Shown in pieces: positions 17,028-25,124 of a stretch of DNA of 50,831 nt; position 1 is the stretch's first letter, and every line of letters starts with the position of its first letter. Under the pieces are notes generated by a model, which saw only the letters and a list, made by a program, of their open reading frames with translations, searched no databases and was not told where the DNA came from. The stretch covers positions 1 to 50,831 of the forward strand of contig JAHBWG010000072.1 of NCBI GenBank assembly GCA_019637095.1, given 5' to 3'. A program made the translations under genes and the position numbers. This DNA is from Sandaracinaceae bacterium. Lineage in GTDB: Bacteria > Myxococcota_A > Polyangia > Polyangiales > Sandaracinaceae.

Positions 17028-18947
17028 ATGGGTGAACGGGCAGTGCCGATCCAGGCCTCGGGCGAGACCCCGCTCGGGCCCAAGCTCCCCCTCCGCCTCG
17101 GCCGCTTCACGCTGTGCGCCGAGCTCGGGGCGGGCGGCATGGCGACGGTCTACCTCTCGCGCATGCAGCTCGCGGCCGGCCTCGAGCGGCTCGTCGCGCT
17201 CAAGACGATCCACCCGCACCTCGCGAAGGAGCGGGCGTTCATCGACATGTTCCTCGACGAGGCGCGCATCGCCTCGCACGTGACGCACCCGAACGTGTGC
17301 TCGACGCACGACTTCGGCGAGGTCGACGGCGTCTACTACCTCGCGATGGAGTACCTGCTCGGCGAGCCGGTCTTCGACGTGATCAACCGGCTCGTCGAGC
17401 GCTTCGACGACGTGCGCGAGGTGCTGCCGTACCTCGCGGCGCGCATCGTCGCCGACGCGTGCGAGGGCCTGCACGCCGCGCACGTCGCGCGCGGGCCCGA
17501 CGGCGAGCAGCTCCACATCGTCCACCGCGACGTGTCTCCGCAGAACCTCTTCCTCACGTACGAAGGGTCGGTGAAGGTCGTCGACTTCGGGTGCGCGAAG
17601 GCGGCCGAGCGCGTCGCGCACACCTCGACCGGGGTCGTGAAGGGCAAGGTCGGCTACGCGGCGCCCGAGCAGATCAAGGGGCGTGCGTGCGACGCGCGCG
17701 CGGACGTGTGGGCCCTGGGCGTGGTGCTCTGGGAGACGCTGACGCTGAGCCCGCTCTTCACGCGCGAGACGGCGGTCTCGACGGCGATGGCGGTGCTCGA
17801 TGACGAGATCGAGCTCGCCTCCGACGGGCGCGACTGGGTGCCGCGGGAGGTCGCCGAGATCGCGCAGAAGGCGCTCAGCCGCGACGTCGCGGGCCGCTAC
17901 CAGAGCGCGCGCGATCTCGGGCGCGTGCTCCGCAAGTTCATCGCCGACAGCGGCTACACGCTCGAGTCGGCCGAGCTCGCCGAGTGGATGGACTTCCTCT
18001 TCGAGGAGCAGAAGAGCGCGCGCATCGAGGAGGCGCGCCGCGTCCGCGAGATGGACGTGTCCGCCGTCGCGACGGCGCGGCTGCGGGAGGTCACGGAGGC
18101 GGACGTCGAGTCGCTCGGGCCGGCGGAGCGCACCGAAGCCGTCGTGCTGCCGGACGACGCCGACGACGACGAGGTCGCGGTGCCGGAGGTGTCCGGGCCG
18201 ATGCCGCGGCAGCGCCGCGCGCTCCACGTCGCCGAGCCGACGCCGCTGCCCGTCGCGCCGCGGAGCCACCTCGGGCGCTGGCTCGCGCTGATCGTGCTGC
18301 TCCTCGGGCTCGCGGCGGGCGGCTACTACCTGCACCTGCACTACGAGATGGCGCCGTGGTTCCTCGATCTGATCGGGCGCGACGCGCCGAGCCCGGGCGA
18401 CGGCGAGGCGGCCGAGGGAAGCGAGCGCGCGGGCCGGCGAGGCCGCGGGGATCGCGCCGCGCGGACCGGCGACGAGCGCGCGGGCCCCGAGGCGCCGGCG
18501 CCCGACGCGGTCGCGGATCCCGCGAGCGCGCCGAGCCCATCGACCGAGGCCCCCACACCCGCCGCGGTCGCCGAGGGTCCGACCGAGCCCGCGCCTCCGG
18601 AGGCGCCCGCTCCCGCGCCGCGACGGCGGAGCAGCAGCGGCGCCGGCGTCGTGACGACGGTGATCTCGGGCGGCGGGACGACGTACGTCACCGAGCCGCC
18701 GCCAGCGCCGGTCGCGCCGCGCGCGTCGACGGGTCGGCTCTCCATCCGCACGACGTCGGGCTGGGCGGAGATCTACCTCGATGGCCGCAGCCTCGGCCGC
18801 ACCCCGATCGATCGCGAGGTCCCCGAGGGGACGCACCGCATCCGCGTGCTGCCCTACGGCCGCGCGGACGGCGCCGAGACGATGGTCGTCGACGTGAGCG
18901 CCGCGGCCGTCGAGCGCATCACCCTCGACGTCGACGCGTCCCCCTGA
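17028..18947 (+). CDS. Transmembrane serine/threonine protein kinase with PEGA domain
   Basis: A 639-residue eukaryotic-type kinase. The kinase domain (26-300) has the glycine loop GAGGMATV (34-41), Lys59 in VALKT, HRDVSPQN (166-173) and DFG (186-188). Ser replaces the Lys of the usual HRDLKPxN, as is common in myxobacteria, so activity is expected. One membrane segment follows (about 415-435, WLALIVLLLGLAAGG). The periplasmic part is an Ala/Pro/Glu linker ending in a PEGA domain (EIYLDGRSLGRTPI). The juxtamembrane piece has AERTEAVVLPDDADDDEV, loosely like the motif repeated in the nearby pseudokinase. Confidence 0.92.
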   Translation: MGERAVPIQASGETPLGPKLPLRLGRFTLCAELGAGGMATVYLSRMQLAAGLERLVALKTIHPHLAKERAFIDMFLDEARIASHVTHPNVCSTHDFGEVDGVYYLAMEYLLGEPVFDVINRLVERFDDVREVLPYLAARIVADACEGLHAAHVARGPDGEQLHIVHRDVSPQNLFLTYEGSVKVVDFGCAKAAERVAHTSTGVVKGKVGYAAPEQIKGRACDARADVWALGVVLWETLTLSPLFTRETAVSTAMAVLDDEIELASDGRDWVPREVAEIAQKALSRDVAGRYQSARDLGRVLRKFIADSGYTLESAELAEWMDFLFEEQKSARIEEARRVREMDVSAVATARLREVTEADVESLGPAERTEAVVLPDDADDDEVAVPEVSGPMPRQRRALHVAEPTPLPVAPRSHLGRWLALIVLLLGLAAGGYYLHLHYEMAPWFLDLIGRDAPSPGDGEAAEGSERAGRRGRGDRAARTGDERAGPEAPAPDAVADPASAPSPSTEAPTPAAVAEGPTEPAPPEAPAPAPRRRSSSGAGVVTTVISGGGTTYVTEPPPAPVAPRASTGRLSIRTTSGWAEIYLDGRSLGRTPIDREVPEGTHRIRVLPYGRADGAETMVVDVSAAAVERITLDVDASP

Positions 18948-19451
18948 GCGGGACCGACCGAGCGTCCGAACCGCGACAGTGGCTACGCCACCCAAGGCTG
19001 GCCGGCGGCCGCTCACGCGGGTCCGCACCCGTACACGACCTCGTCGCTCGACTCGACTCTCGTCCCGCAACCCACGGATCTCGTCGTGTGGCGCTCGCGC
19101 GACGACGCGACGCGAGCGCCGTCGTCCAGGGACGAGGCGCTCGTTCGAGCGTGGGTGCGCTCGTGCCCGTTGCGAAGCGCGAGCTCATCGACGAAACGGA
19201 AGGGCCGTCGCGCAGCGCGGGGCCCCACGTCGGTTGGTCGAGAGGGCACGTGGCCGACGGCTAGTCGAGAGCCGTACGTGGCCGACGGCGCTACTCGAGG
19301 CCAGGCCACCGCGCAGCGATGGCCGTTGGCCGAGGGGGCCCCATCGCGCCGCGATGGTCGAACGCGGCTCCGCCGCGCTCGCACTGGGATGGGGGCCCCG
19401 CTGCGGCTCTGCGGCAGCGGTGGAGGGGTGCGAAGCACCCCTCCAGCCAAC
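18948..19451. repeat. Repeat- and hairpin-rich convergent junction A
   Basis: A 504-base non-coding junction between convergent genes. It holds: a stem with TAC loop (18979-18991); CCACCCAAGGC (18988-18998), also in junction B; a 10-bp inverted repeat (19090-19099 with 19111-19120); a roughly 28-bp imperfect tandem repeat ending ACGTGGCCGACGGC (19248-19261 and 19276-19289); stems built on CCATCGCG/CGCGATGG and CGAACGCGGC/GCCGCGCTCG; and the terminal hairpin at 19421-19445. The same units recur at 34728-34867. Confidence 0.65.
19421..19445. terminator. Perfect 11-bp stem with GAA loop
   Basis: TGGAGGGGTGC and GCACCCCTCCA pair around GAA, 7 bases from the stop of the minus-strand gene. There is no clear T-tract; probably a bidirectional terminator or mRNA 3' end for the convergent pair. 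Confidence 0.55.
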
Positions 19452-19946
19452 TCAGCGCTTCTTGCCGCCGCGCTTGGCGCCACCGCCGCCACCCGCGCTC
19501 GCGGGGTAGTAGCGGGTGTGGCTCTTGACGCCGTCCTTGTAGACGTCGCCCGACGCGATCAGCTTGCTGAGCGGACGGGTCATCTCGCGCGTGGCCATCC
19601 CGAGGACGCCGCCGAGCTCGAGGGCGGTCTTGCCGGGGTTCGCGGCCACGTACTCGCGCAGGACCTCGAGGTCCCTGATCATCTGCTCGCTGGTGCGGCG
19701 CGTCCCCTTCGGACGCGGCTTGCGCTTACCACCGGCCGCGGGGGCCGCTGCCGCCTTGGGCGCCGCGGGGGCCGCCGCCTTGGGCGCCGCCGCCTTGGGC
19801 GCCGCCGCCTTCACCGCCGCGACCTGCATCCCGGCGCTGCGGAACGCCTGGTCGATGGCCTCGTGCGCGGCCTCGCCGATGAGGGCCCGAAGGTCCTTGG
19901 TGAAAGCCCTGACTCGCTCTTCGATACGTGCGTCGATGTCGCTCAT
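19452..19946 (-). CDS. Histone H1-like DNA-binding protein with PKAAA linker
   Basis: A 164-residue basic protein. A short acidic coiled coil (3-38) leads into a lysine/alanine/proline linker (46-80) with repeats of APKAA like the C-terminal tail of histone H1. A winged-helix-like domain follows (84-148, SEQMIRDLEVLREYVAANPG, then YYPA), and the protein ends in GGGGGAKRGGKKR. I infer a nucleoid-associated protein that binds DNA through the winged helix and neutralises charge with the tails. The ATG at 19946 is preferred over one 18 bases upstream because MSDIDARIEE starts the helix. Confidence 0.82.
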   Translation of the reverse strand: MSDIDARIEERVRAFTKDLRALIGEAAHEAIDQAFRSAGMQVAAVKAAAPKAAAPKAAAPAAPKAAAAPAAGGKRKPRPKGTRRTSEQMIRDLEVLREYVAANPGKTALELGGVLGMATREMTRPLSKLIASGDVYKDGVKSHTRYYPASAGGGGGAKRGGKKR

Positions 19947-20025
19947 GGGTCGCAACCATGGCACGGCCTAGGCACGCTCGTCGAGCCCTATCGTACATTT
20001 GGGTTAATTCTCGACCCGGGATCTC

Positions 20026-20049
20026 GCTTGACACCGTAGCTGGTCAAGC
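20026..20049. promoter_or_regulatory. Inverted repeat upstream of the H1-like gene
   Basis: GCTTGAC and GTCAAGC are separated by 10 bases, about 80 bases upstream of the H1-like ATG. On the minus strand it includes TTGACC, a good -35 hexamer, so a repressor bound here would compete with polymerase. No convincing -10 is seen at the right distance. Confidence 0.35.
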
Positions 20050-20084
20050 ACCCTGAGAGGTGGCTCAACGCCCGATCGGCGGCC

Positions 20085-21518
20085 TCACTCCTCTTCGTCG
20101 TCGTCCTCGGGCTCGTCGAGCCGCAGCCGCGCGACCTCGGATTCGTCGAGGAACTCGGTCTTCGCGGTCGAGAGCCCCATCGGCCTGCGCAGCGCGGGTG
20201 GGCTAGGGGGCTCGACGGTCAGCCGATCGACCTCGCCCTCGTCGAGGAACTCGGTCTTCGCCGCGCCGAGCCCGACGGGCCTTCGCGGCTCGGTCACGGT
20301 GAGGCGATCGACCTCGCCCGCATCGAGGAACTCGGTCTTCGCGGGCGCGAGCCCCGCGGGCTTGCGCCTGCCGAGCACGAGCGGCAGCGCGATCGACTCG
20401 TCGTCGGCGAGCCCGCGCCCCGGCAGCGGCGGCGGCGCGGTCGCTTCGATCGTCTCGTCCGTCTCGCCGCCCGGAGCGTCGTCGGGGATCGGCCGCACCG
20501 ACTCGAGCCGCGTGAGCTCCGACTCTGCGACGTGCATCGTACGCTCGGAGGGAAGCCCCACCGGGCGCTTCGCGCTCGTCGGCTCGGCGCCGGCCATGCG
20601 CGCGACGGTCGCGGCGAGCGCGGCGGGCCCTGGTCCCGTCTTCGCGAAGCGCGGCGCGCGCCCGCGCGCGGCGCGGACGGCGCGTCCGAGCGCGGCGGCG
20701 TCGACGGGCGTCTGCTCGGCGTGCAGCAGGCGCTCGAGCGCGCGCGCCATCTCGTCCGCCGACTCGAACCGATCGCCGGGCTCGGGGCGCAGCGCGCGCT
20801 CGACGAGCGAGACGAGGAGCGACGGAAGGTCCTTGCGCAGCGCGCCGAGGTCGCGTGGCTCGGCGAGCGCGTCGTCGTGGAACGCGGGCACGCCGGCGAG
20901 CGCCGCGAACGCGAGCGCCCCGACGCCGAAGACGTCCGTCGCGGGCGTCGCGCCGCGCCCTTCGAGCAGCTCGGGAGCCGCGTGCCAGAGGCCCGCCTCG
21001 ACCGCGTCCGCGCGCCCCTCGCCGGTCGCGGCGAGCGCGGCCGCGACGCCCGCGCGGGTGATCTTGACGGCGCCATCGATCGACAAGCGGACGGCGCGCG
21101 CGCCGACGCCGCGATGCACGTACGGAGGCTCGATCGTATGCAGCCGGTGCAGCCCGTCGCACAGGCCGACGAGCGCGCGCGTCACGAGCGTCCACGGCGC
21201 GTGCTCGTACGTGGCGACGAAGTGCTCGAGCGACAGTCCGTCGATCCACTCGGCGACGTAGAGCACGCGATCGCCGTCGAGCACGAGGTCGATGGGCTCT
21301 TCGAGGTGCGGGCTCGGCCGCGCGGCGATCCCGGTCGCGACGGCGGCGAAGGTCCCGACGAAGCGCGCGTCCTTCGCGTAGCGCGGCGCGAGCACGCGGA
21401 TCGCAACGGGGCGTGAGAAGCCGGCGCCGCCGTCGAGCCGGCCTTCGTGGAGTGTCGCGATCGGGCCGTCGGTGACGCGCCGACCGATCGTGTAGCGAGC
21501 TCCGTCGAAGGTTCCCAC
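20085..21518 (-). CDS. Serine/threonine pseudokinase with four repeated TEFLD-type motifs
   Basis: A 477-residue protein with a kinase-like fold (about 8-275) lacking every catalytic residue: VAIRVL puts Arg41 where Lys is needed, the loop reads HRGVGARAV instead of HRDxxxxN, and DFG is TRAG (154-157). ATP phosphotransfer is therefore not expected; it should act as a scaffold. The C-terminal third carries three near-identical units at about 389, 416 and 448, each RxPxGLxxAKTEFLD followed by xxEVxRL. A fourth, degenerate unit near 321 (GLPSERTMHVAESELTRL) aligns without gaps. GTG at 21518 is preferred because a TATACT box (21527-21532) lies just upstream; GTG at 21569 is the alternative. Confidence 0.85.
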   Translation of the reverse strand: MGTFDGARYTIGRRVTDGPIATLHEGRLDGGAGFSRPVAIRVLAPRYAKDARFVGTFAAVATGIAARPSPHLEEPIDLVLDGDRVLYVAEWIDGLSLEHFVATYEHAPWTLVTRALVGLCDGLHRLHTIEPPYVHRGVGARAVRLSIDGAVKITRAGVAAALAATGEGRADAVEAGLWHAAPELLEGRGATPATDVFGVGALAFAALAGVPAFHDDALAEPRDLGALRKDLPSLLVSLVERALRPEPGDRFESADEMARALERLLHAEQTPVDAAALGRAVRAARGRAPRFAKTGPGPAALAATVARMAGAEPTSAKRPVGLPSERTMHVAESELTRLESVRPIPDDAPGGETDETIEATAPPPLPGRGLADDESIALPLVLGRRKPAGLAPAKTEFLDAGEVDRLTVTEPRRPVGLGAAKTEFLDEGEVDRLTVEPPSPPALRRPMGLSTAKTEFLDESEVARLRLDEPEDDDEEE

Positions 21519-21589
21519 GGCGAGGGAGTATACGCGCCCCGTGCGGCCTTCGCGCACGGAGACGGTCACGCGTTTGATATGGTTCGCGC

Positions 21590-22549
21590 GTGCCGAAGCT
21601 GCCTCGCGCGCTCCTGGGTCTCTTCGTCGTCGCCTGCTCCGGCAGCGCGCCGCCGCCCGCGCCGGCGCCCGCGACGTCGGTCGTCGAGCAGGCGCAGCGC
21701 GAGGACGAGGCCGAGGACGAGGTGGCGGCGTACGCCGACGTCGAGGACGAGGCGCCCGACGGCGCCGCGTGCGATCACGGCTCCGATTGCGCCGCGGGCG
21801 AGCACTGCCGCGGGCCGGCGGGCTGCAACGCGTCGTGGGCGTGCGGGCCGGCGCGCGAGTGCGGTGAGGAGCGCGTCGGCTGGTGTGGCTGCGATGGCTT
21901 CACGTTCTACGCGCCGACGAACTGCCCCGGGCGCCCGTATGCGCACGCGGGGCCGTGCGCGGCCCTGGGCGAGCTCGACGAGGAGCCGCCCGAGGAGGTC
22001 GAAGGCAACACCGTCTGCCAGTCGAGCGACGACTGCCCGAGCGGCTTCGTCTGCGCCGGCAGCGAGGGCTGCTCGACGCTCTGGACGTGCGTGCGCCGCA
22101 CGCGCGTGCGGCCTCGGTGTACGCGCGAGGTCGCGGCGTTCTGCTCGTGCGATGGGGACAGCTTCGAGGGCGCGCGCACGTGCCCGGGGCGCCCGTACCT
22201 GCACCGCGGCTACTGCGACGGTGACGAGCCGACCGACGTCGCCACCGCCGACGCGACCGCCGACGCGGGCGTGGTGGCGCGAGACACCGGCGTCGCGCCG
22301 CCGCGCCGCCCGGACGAGGGCGAGGGGCCGCGCGTCTGCGTGCGCGACCGCGACTGCCCGCGCGGTCTCATCTGCACCGGGACCGAGGGGTGCACGTCCG
22401 ACTGGTACTGCGCGCGCCCGCGGCAGCGCTGCATCGCCGACACGCAGTACTTCTGCTCGTGCGGCGGCGAGACGTTCACCGCGTCGATGACGTGCCCTGG
22501 TCGGCCGCACCGTCACCGCGGCGCGTGCACCCCCGACGAGCGCCGTTGA
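21590..22549 (+). CDS. Lipoprotein with three ten-cysteine repeats
   Basis: A 319-residue lipoprotein (lipobox VVAC, Cys16). An acidic spacer precedes three tandem repeats of about 63 residues, each with ten cysteines and the pattern C-x5-C-x5-C, then WxC, FCxCDG and CPGRPYxHxGxC. The FCxCDGxTF part resembles the C-terminal half of Kazal-type inhibitors, but no full Kazal domain is present. Repeats are separated by Glu- or Asp/Ala-rich linkers. Presumably a disulfide-rich surface protein, perhaps a protease inhibitor or binder. GTG at 21590 lies 20 bases from the longer start option of the divergent pseudokinase, and the leader is very short. Confidence 0.85.
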   Translation: MPKLPRALLGLFVVACSGSAPPPAPAPATSVVEQAQREDEAEDEVAAYADVEDEAPDGAACDHGSDCAAGEHCRGPAGCNASWACGPARECGEERVGWCGCDGFTFYAPTNCPGRPYAHAGPCAALGELDEEPPEEVEGNTVCQSSDDCPSGFVCAGSEGCSTLWTCVRRTRVRPRCTREVAAFCSCDGDSFEGARTCPGRPYLHRGYCDGDEPTDVATADATADAGVVARDTGVAPPRRPDEGEGPRVCVRDRDCPRGLICTGTEGCTSDWYCARPRQRCIADTQYFCSCGGETFTASMTCPGRPHRHRGACTPDERR

Positions 22550-22553
22550 TGGG

Positions 22554-23729
22554 TCAGATGGTGCGCTCGTCGGTCGTGAAGTTCCGTGCGACCCACTCGT
22601 CGAACGCGGGCACCCCGAGCCGGTCGAGCAGCGGCAGGAACGAGCGCTCCACGCGGTCCTCGCGCACGATCTCCGAGAACGGACGCAGCCCCACGTCGTG
22701 CGCGCCGAGGATGTAAGGCATCACCTCGCTCTGTCCGCGCTCGAAGGCCTGGAAGAGGATCGACGTCTTGATGTAGGCGGCCGAGACGTCGGCGAAGCCC
22801 GGCCGCACGCCCCGCAGGTAGCGCGAGAACGGCTCGGCGATGACGCGCTTGCCCGCTCGATCACGCAAGCCGAATTGCTCGAGCTGCCGCTTGAGCCAGT
22901 GGCTCGCCGAGGGACGGTCCGGCAGCGCGGCCCGCGTCTCTTGCTCGTAGCCCTCGGCCACCACGACGAGCGCCATCTCCGCCGCAGCGAGCGCGCGCGC
23001 GAGATCCTCGAGCACGGCCGCCGGAAAGTGGAAGAACGGCAGCACGACCAGGTGCGCGCGCGCCGCGACGCCGCAGTGGAGCGCGTGGCGGCCCGAGCGG
23101 TTGCCCATCATCTCGAGCAGGTAGGTCCGCTTGTGCGTGTACGCGTCCTCGTAGAGCCCGCGCGCGACGGTCGAGCCGGCCTCGACGCCCGTGAGGAAAC
23201 CGATCGCCCGATCCCCGGCGACGTCGTTGTCGACCGAGACGTTGATGAAGCCCATCGCCGGCCGGTCGTCCCCGAACACGTCGAGCCACGCCTTCGCGCC
23301 CTCGAGCGTGCCGTTGCCCCCGACGCAGATCACGTGCGTGAAGCCCTGCTGGCGGAACGTCTCGGCCGCCTCGCGCCGGCGCTCCACGTCGTGGAAGCCG
23401 ACGTAGCGCTCCGAGCGGAAGTCGCTGCCGGGGTCCTGGACACGCCGCCCCATCGAGCGCGCCGGGATCCCGGCGGCGAGGAGCTGATAGCGTTCCTTGC
23501 GATGGACGGTCAGCCGCTCGAAGTGGAGCTCCGCCTGCGCGTCGCGCGTGAGCGAGCGGAAGCCCTCCGTGGCCGCCCACAGCTCGTAGCCGTGGCGCGC
23601 GGCCTCCTCGGTGATCGCGACCGCGACCGACGAGTAGCCGGGGGCGTTGCCGCCGTCGAAGATCGCGAGCACTCGCTTGTCCGAGCGCGGCGCGCGGCTC
23701 GGGCGCAGGAACGGGAGCGCGTTCGTCAT
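22554..23729 (-). CDS. Divergent 6-phosphofructokinase-like protein
   Basis: A 391-residue protein with the PFK fold: GGNAPG (27-31), GGNGTLEGAKAW (137-148), SVDNDVAGD (165-173) and EMMGNRSGRHAL (206-217). Compared with classical PFKs, the first GGD is GGN, the metal-binding Asp of GGDG is Asn139, TIDND is SVDND with its catalytic Asp kept, and the MGR arginine is Asn210. An insertion of about 40 residues precedes GGNG. It could be a PPi- or alternative-substrate kinase or a regulatory paralogue. ATG at 23729 is chosen; GTG at 23747 is possible. It converges with the ten-cysteine gene, 4 bases apart. Confidence 0.8.
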   Translation of the reverse strand: MTNALPFLRPSRAPRSDKRVLAIFDGGNAPGYSSVAVAITEEAARHGYELWAATEGFRSLTRDAQAELHFERLTVHRKERYQLLAAGIPARSMGRRVQDPGSDFRSERYVGFHDVERRREAAETFRQQGFTHVICVGGNGTLEGAKAWLDVFGDDRPAMGFINVSVDNDVAGDRAIGFLTGVEAGSTVARGLYEDAYTHKRTYLLEMMGNRSGRHALHCGVAARAHLVVLPFFHFPAAVLEDLARALAAAEMALVVVAEGYEQETRAALPDRPSASHWLKRQLEQFGLRDRAGKRVIAEPFSRYLRGVRPGFADVSAAYIKTSILFQAFERGQSEVMPYILGAHDVGLRPFSEIVREDRVERSFLPLLDRLGVPAFDEWVARNFTTDERTI

Positions 23730-23749
23730 GGGCGGAGCGTAGCTCACTC

Positions 23750-24325
23750 GTGAGTTTCGTCGCGCGGCTCGTGCACGTCCTCGTGCTCGCGCTCGCCGCG
23801 GGCTGCGGGGCGCCCCCGCAGGCGCCGCGCGAGGCCGCTCGAGACGCGCCGCGCGTGCTCGGCCTCGTCGCGGAGGGTGGGCTCGTCCGGCTCGAGGGGC
23901 CGCCGCCCGCGGCGATCACCGTCGTCGGGCCCGAGGGCGCGTGTGTGTCCGAGGCGCTCTCGCTCGTCTCGGGAGGCGTGCGCGCGCGCTGCGAGGGCGT
24001 GGCGCTCGCGGGGGCGCACCCCGACGCTCGCCTCGCGCCCCTCGTGATCGGTCCGCTCCGAGGCGGCGGCACCGTCGGCAGCGCCGGAGCGTGGACGGTG
24101 ACCCTCGTCTACGGCCCGGACGAAGCCGACGGTCCGGGCCTCCCCGGGCACGTCCAGGTGAAGCGAGGGGCGCAACCCGTCTTGCGTCAGAACACCTGGT
24201 TGCGCGTGGAGCGCTTCCTCCTCGTCGAGGCCGGGGAGCACGCGTGGCTCGTCCTCGACGCCGGCGCGCGCGGGGAGGCGTACGCGCTCGACGGGAGCGC
24301 GCGGCGCGTCGCGTGGGGGCAATGA
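23750..24325 (+). CDS. Hypothetical lipoprotein
   Basis: A 191-residue predicted lipoprotein; GTG at 23750 starts a signal ending LAAGC (Cys19). The mature part is beta-rich with two cysteines (ACVSEALSL and ARCEGVAL) likely to form a disulfide. I recognise no family. It is divergent from the PFK-like gene, only 20 bases apart, so both promoters must be inside or very close to the coding regions. Confidence 0.65.
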   Translation: MSFVARLVHVLVLALAAGCGAPPQAPREAARDAPRVLGLVAEGGLVRLEGPPPAAITVVGPEGACVSEALSLVSGGVRARCEGVALAGAHPDARLAPLVIGPLRGGGTVGSAGAWTVTLVYGPDEADGPGLPGHVQVKRGAQPVLRQNTWLRVERFLLVEAGEHAWLVLDAGARGEAYALDGSARRVAWGQ

Positions 24326-24396
24326 CGGGGGGCGCCCGCGCCGCGGTGACACGCTCCGGCACACGCGCGCCTCCCGCTTCCGTGTAGGATCTTCTC

Positions 24397-24411
24397 GGGC
24401 CCGCGGCTTGC
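24397..24411 (+). promoter_or_regulatory. Sigma-54-like promoter of the CNYGW-repeat gene
   Basis: GGGCCCGCGGCTTGC followed by T has GG and TTGC at exact -24/-12 spacing and CG at the conserved place. It is nearly identical to the element at 39894 (xGGCCCGCxGCTTGCT). The predicted start near 24423 is 13 bases before the ATG. Confidence 0.5.
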
Positions 24412-24435
24412 TGCACGGGGCCTCGAGGTTCTCCG

Positions 24436-25122
24436 ATGACCCACTTCCGCCACGCCCTCGTCTCGACCGCGCTCGTCGTGCTCGCGCTCTCCGCCACCGG
24501 CTGCGCGGGCGGGGCCGCGTGGGGCGGCGCGCTCGCCGCGTTGCTGAGCCTCTCGCTCCTCTTCGCGGCCGGCTGCAACCAGTCGCACTCGGCCGGTGAC
24601 GACGCGGGCACCGTCGCTCGCGACGGCGGGGGGGCCGACGGCTCCGCCGACGCGGGCGGGTACTGGGAGCGGTGCTGCGTCGACGGGCGCATCGACTCGT
24701 GCTTCTGCCCCGGCGGCCACGCCTGCAACTACGGCTGGTTCACCGACTGCGGCGGTGGGACCTGCAGCTTCGGGCCCGAGGGTTGCGGCGACGCGGGCAT
24801 GCCCGATGGCGGCGGCACGTGGGAGCCGTGCTGCAACGACGGCGTGATCGACGTGTGCTTCTGCCCCGCCGACGCCGAGTGCAACTACGGCTGGTACACG
24901 GACTGTGGGGACGGCACGTGCGCCTACGAGGCCGGCGCGTGCGCCGACGGCGGCGTCGCCACCGACGCGGGCACGCCGGACGGCACGTGGGAGCCGTGCT
25001 GCAACGACGGCGTCATCGAATCGTGCTTCTGCCCCGCGGGGGTGGCCTGCAACTACGGCTGGTACACGGACTGCGGCGGCGGCACCTGCGTCGGCCCGGT
25101 CGAGACCTGCCCGGCGCCCTGA
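24436..25122 (+). CDS. Cysteine-rich surface protein with three CNYGW repeats
   Basis: A 228-residue exported protein. Three tandem repeats of about 42 residues share CCxDGxIxxCFCP, CNYGWxTDCGxGTC and a final Cys, eight cysteines each. The N-terminus has two lipobox-like ends, ATGC (Cys23) and AAGC (Cys47), separated by a second hydrophobic stretch; which one is processed is unclear. An Asp/Gly linker follows. No named domain is recognised. It ends 2 bases before the ferritin-like gene, so the two are probably co-transcribed from the sigma-54-like element upstream. Confidence 0.82.
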   Translation: MTHFRHALVSTALVVLALSATGCAGGAAWGGALAALLSLSLLFAAGCNQSHSAGDDAGTVARDGGGADGSADAGGYWERCCVDGRIDSCFCPGGHACNYGWFTDCGGGTCSFGPEGCGDAGMPDGGGTWEPCCNDGVIDVCFCPADAECNYGWYTDCGDGTCAYEAGACADGGVATDAGTPDGTWEPCCNDGVIESCFCPAGVACNYGWYTDCGGGTCVGPVETCPAP

Positions 25123-25124
25123 CC

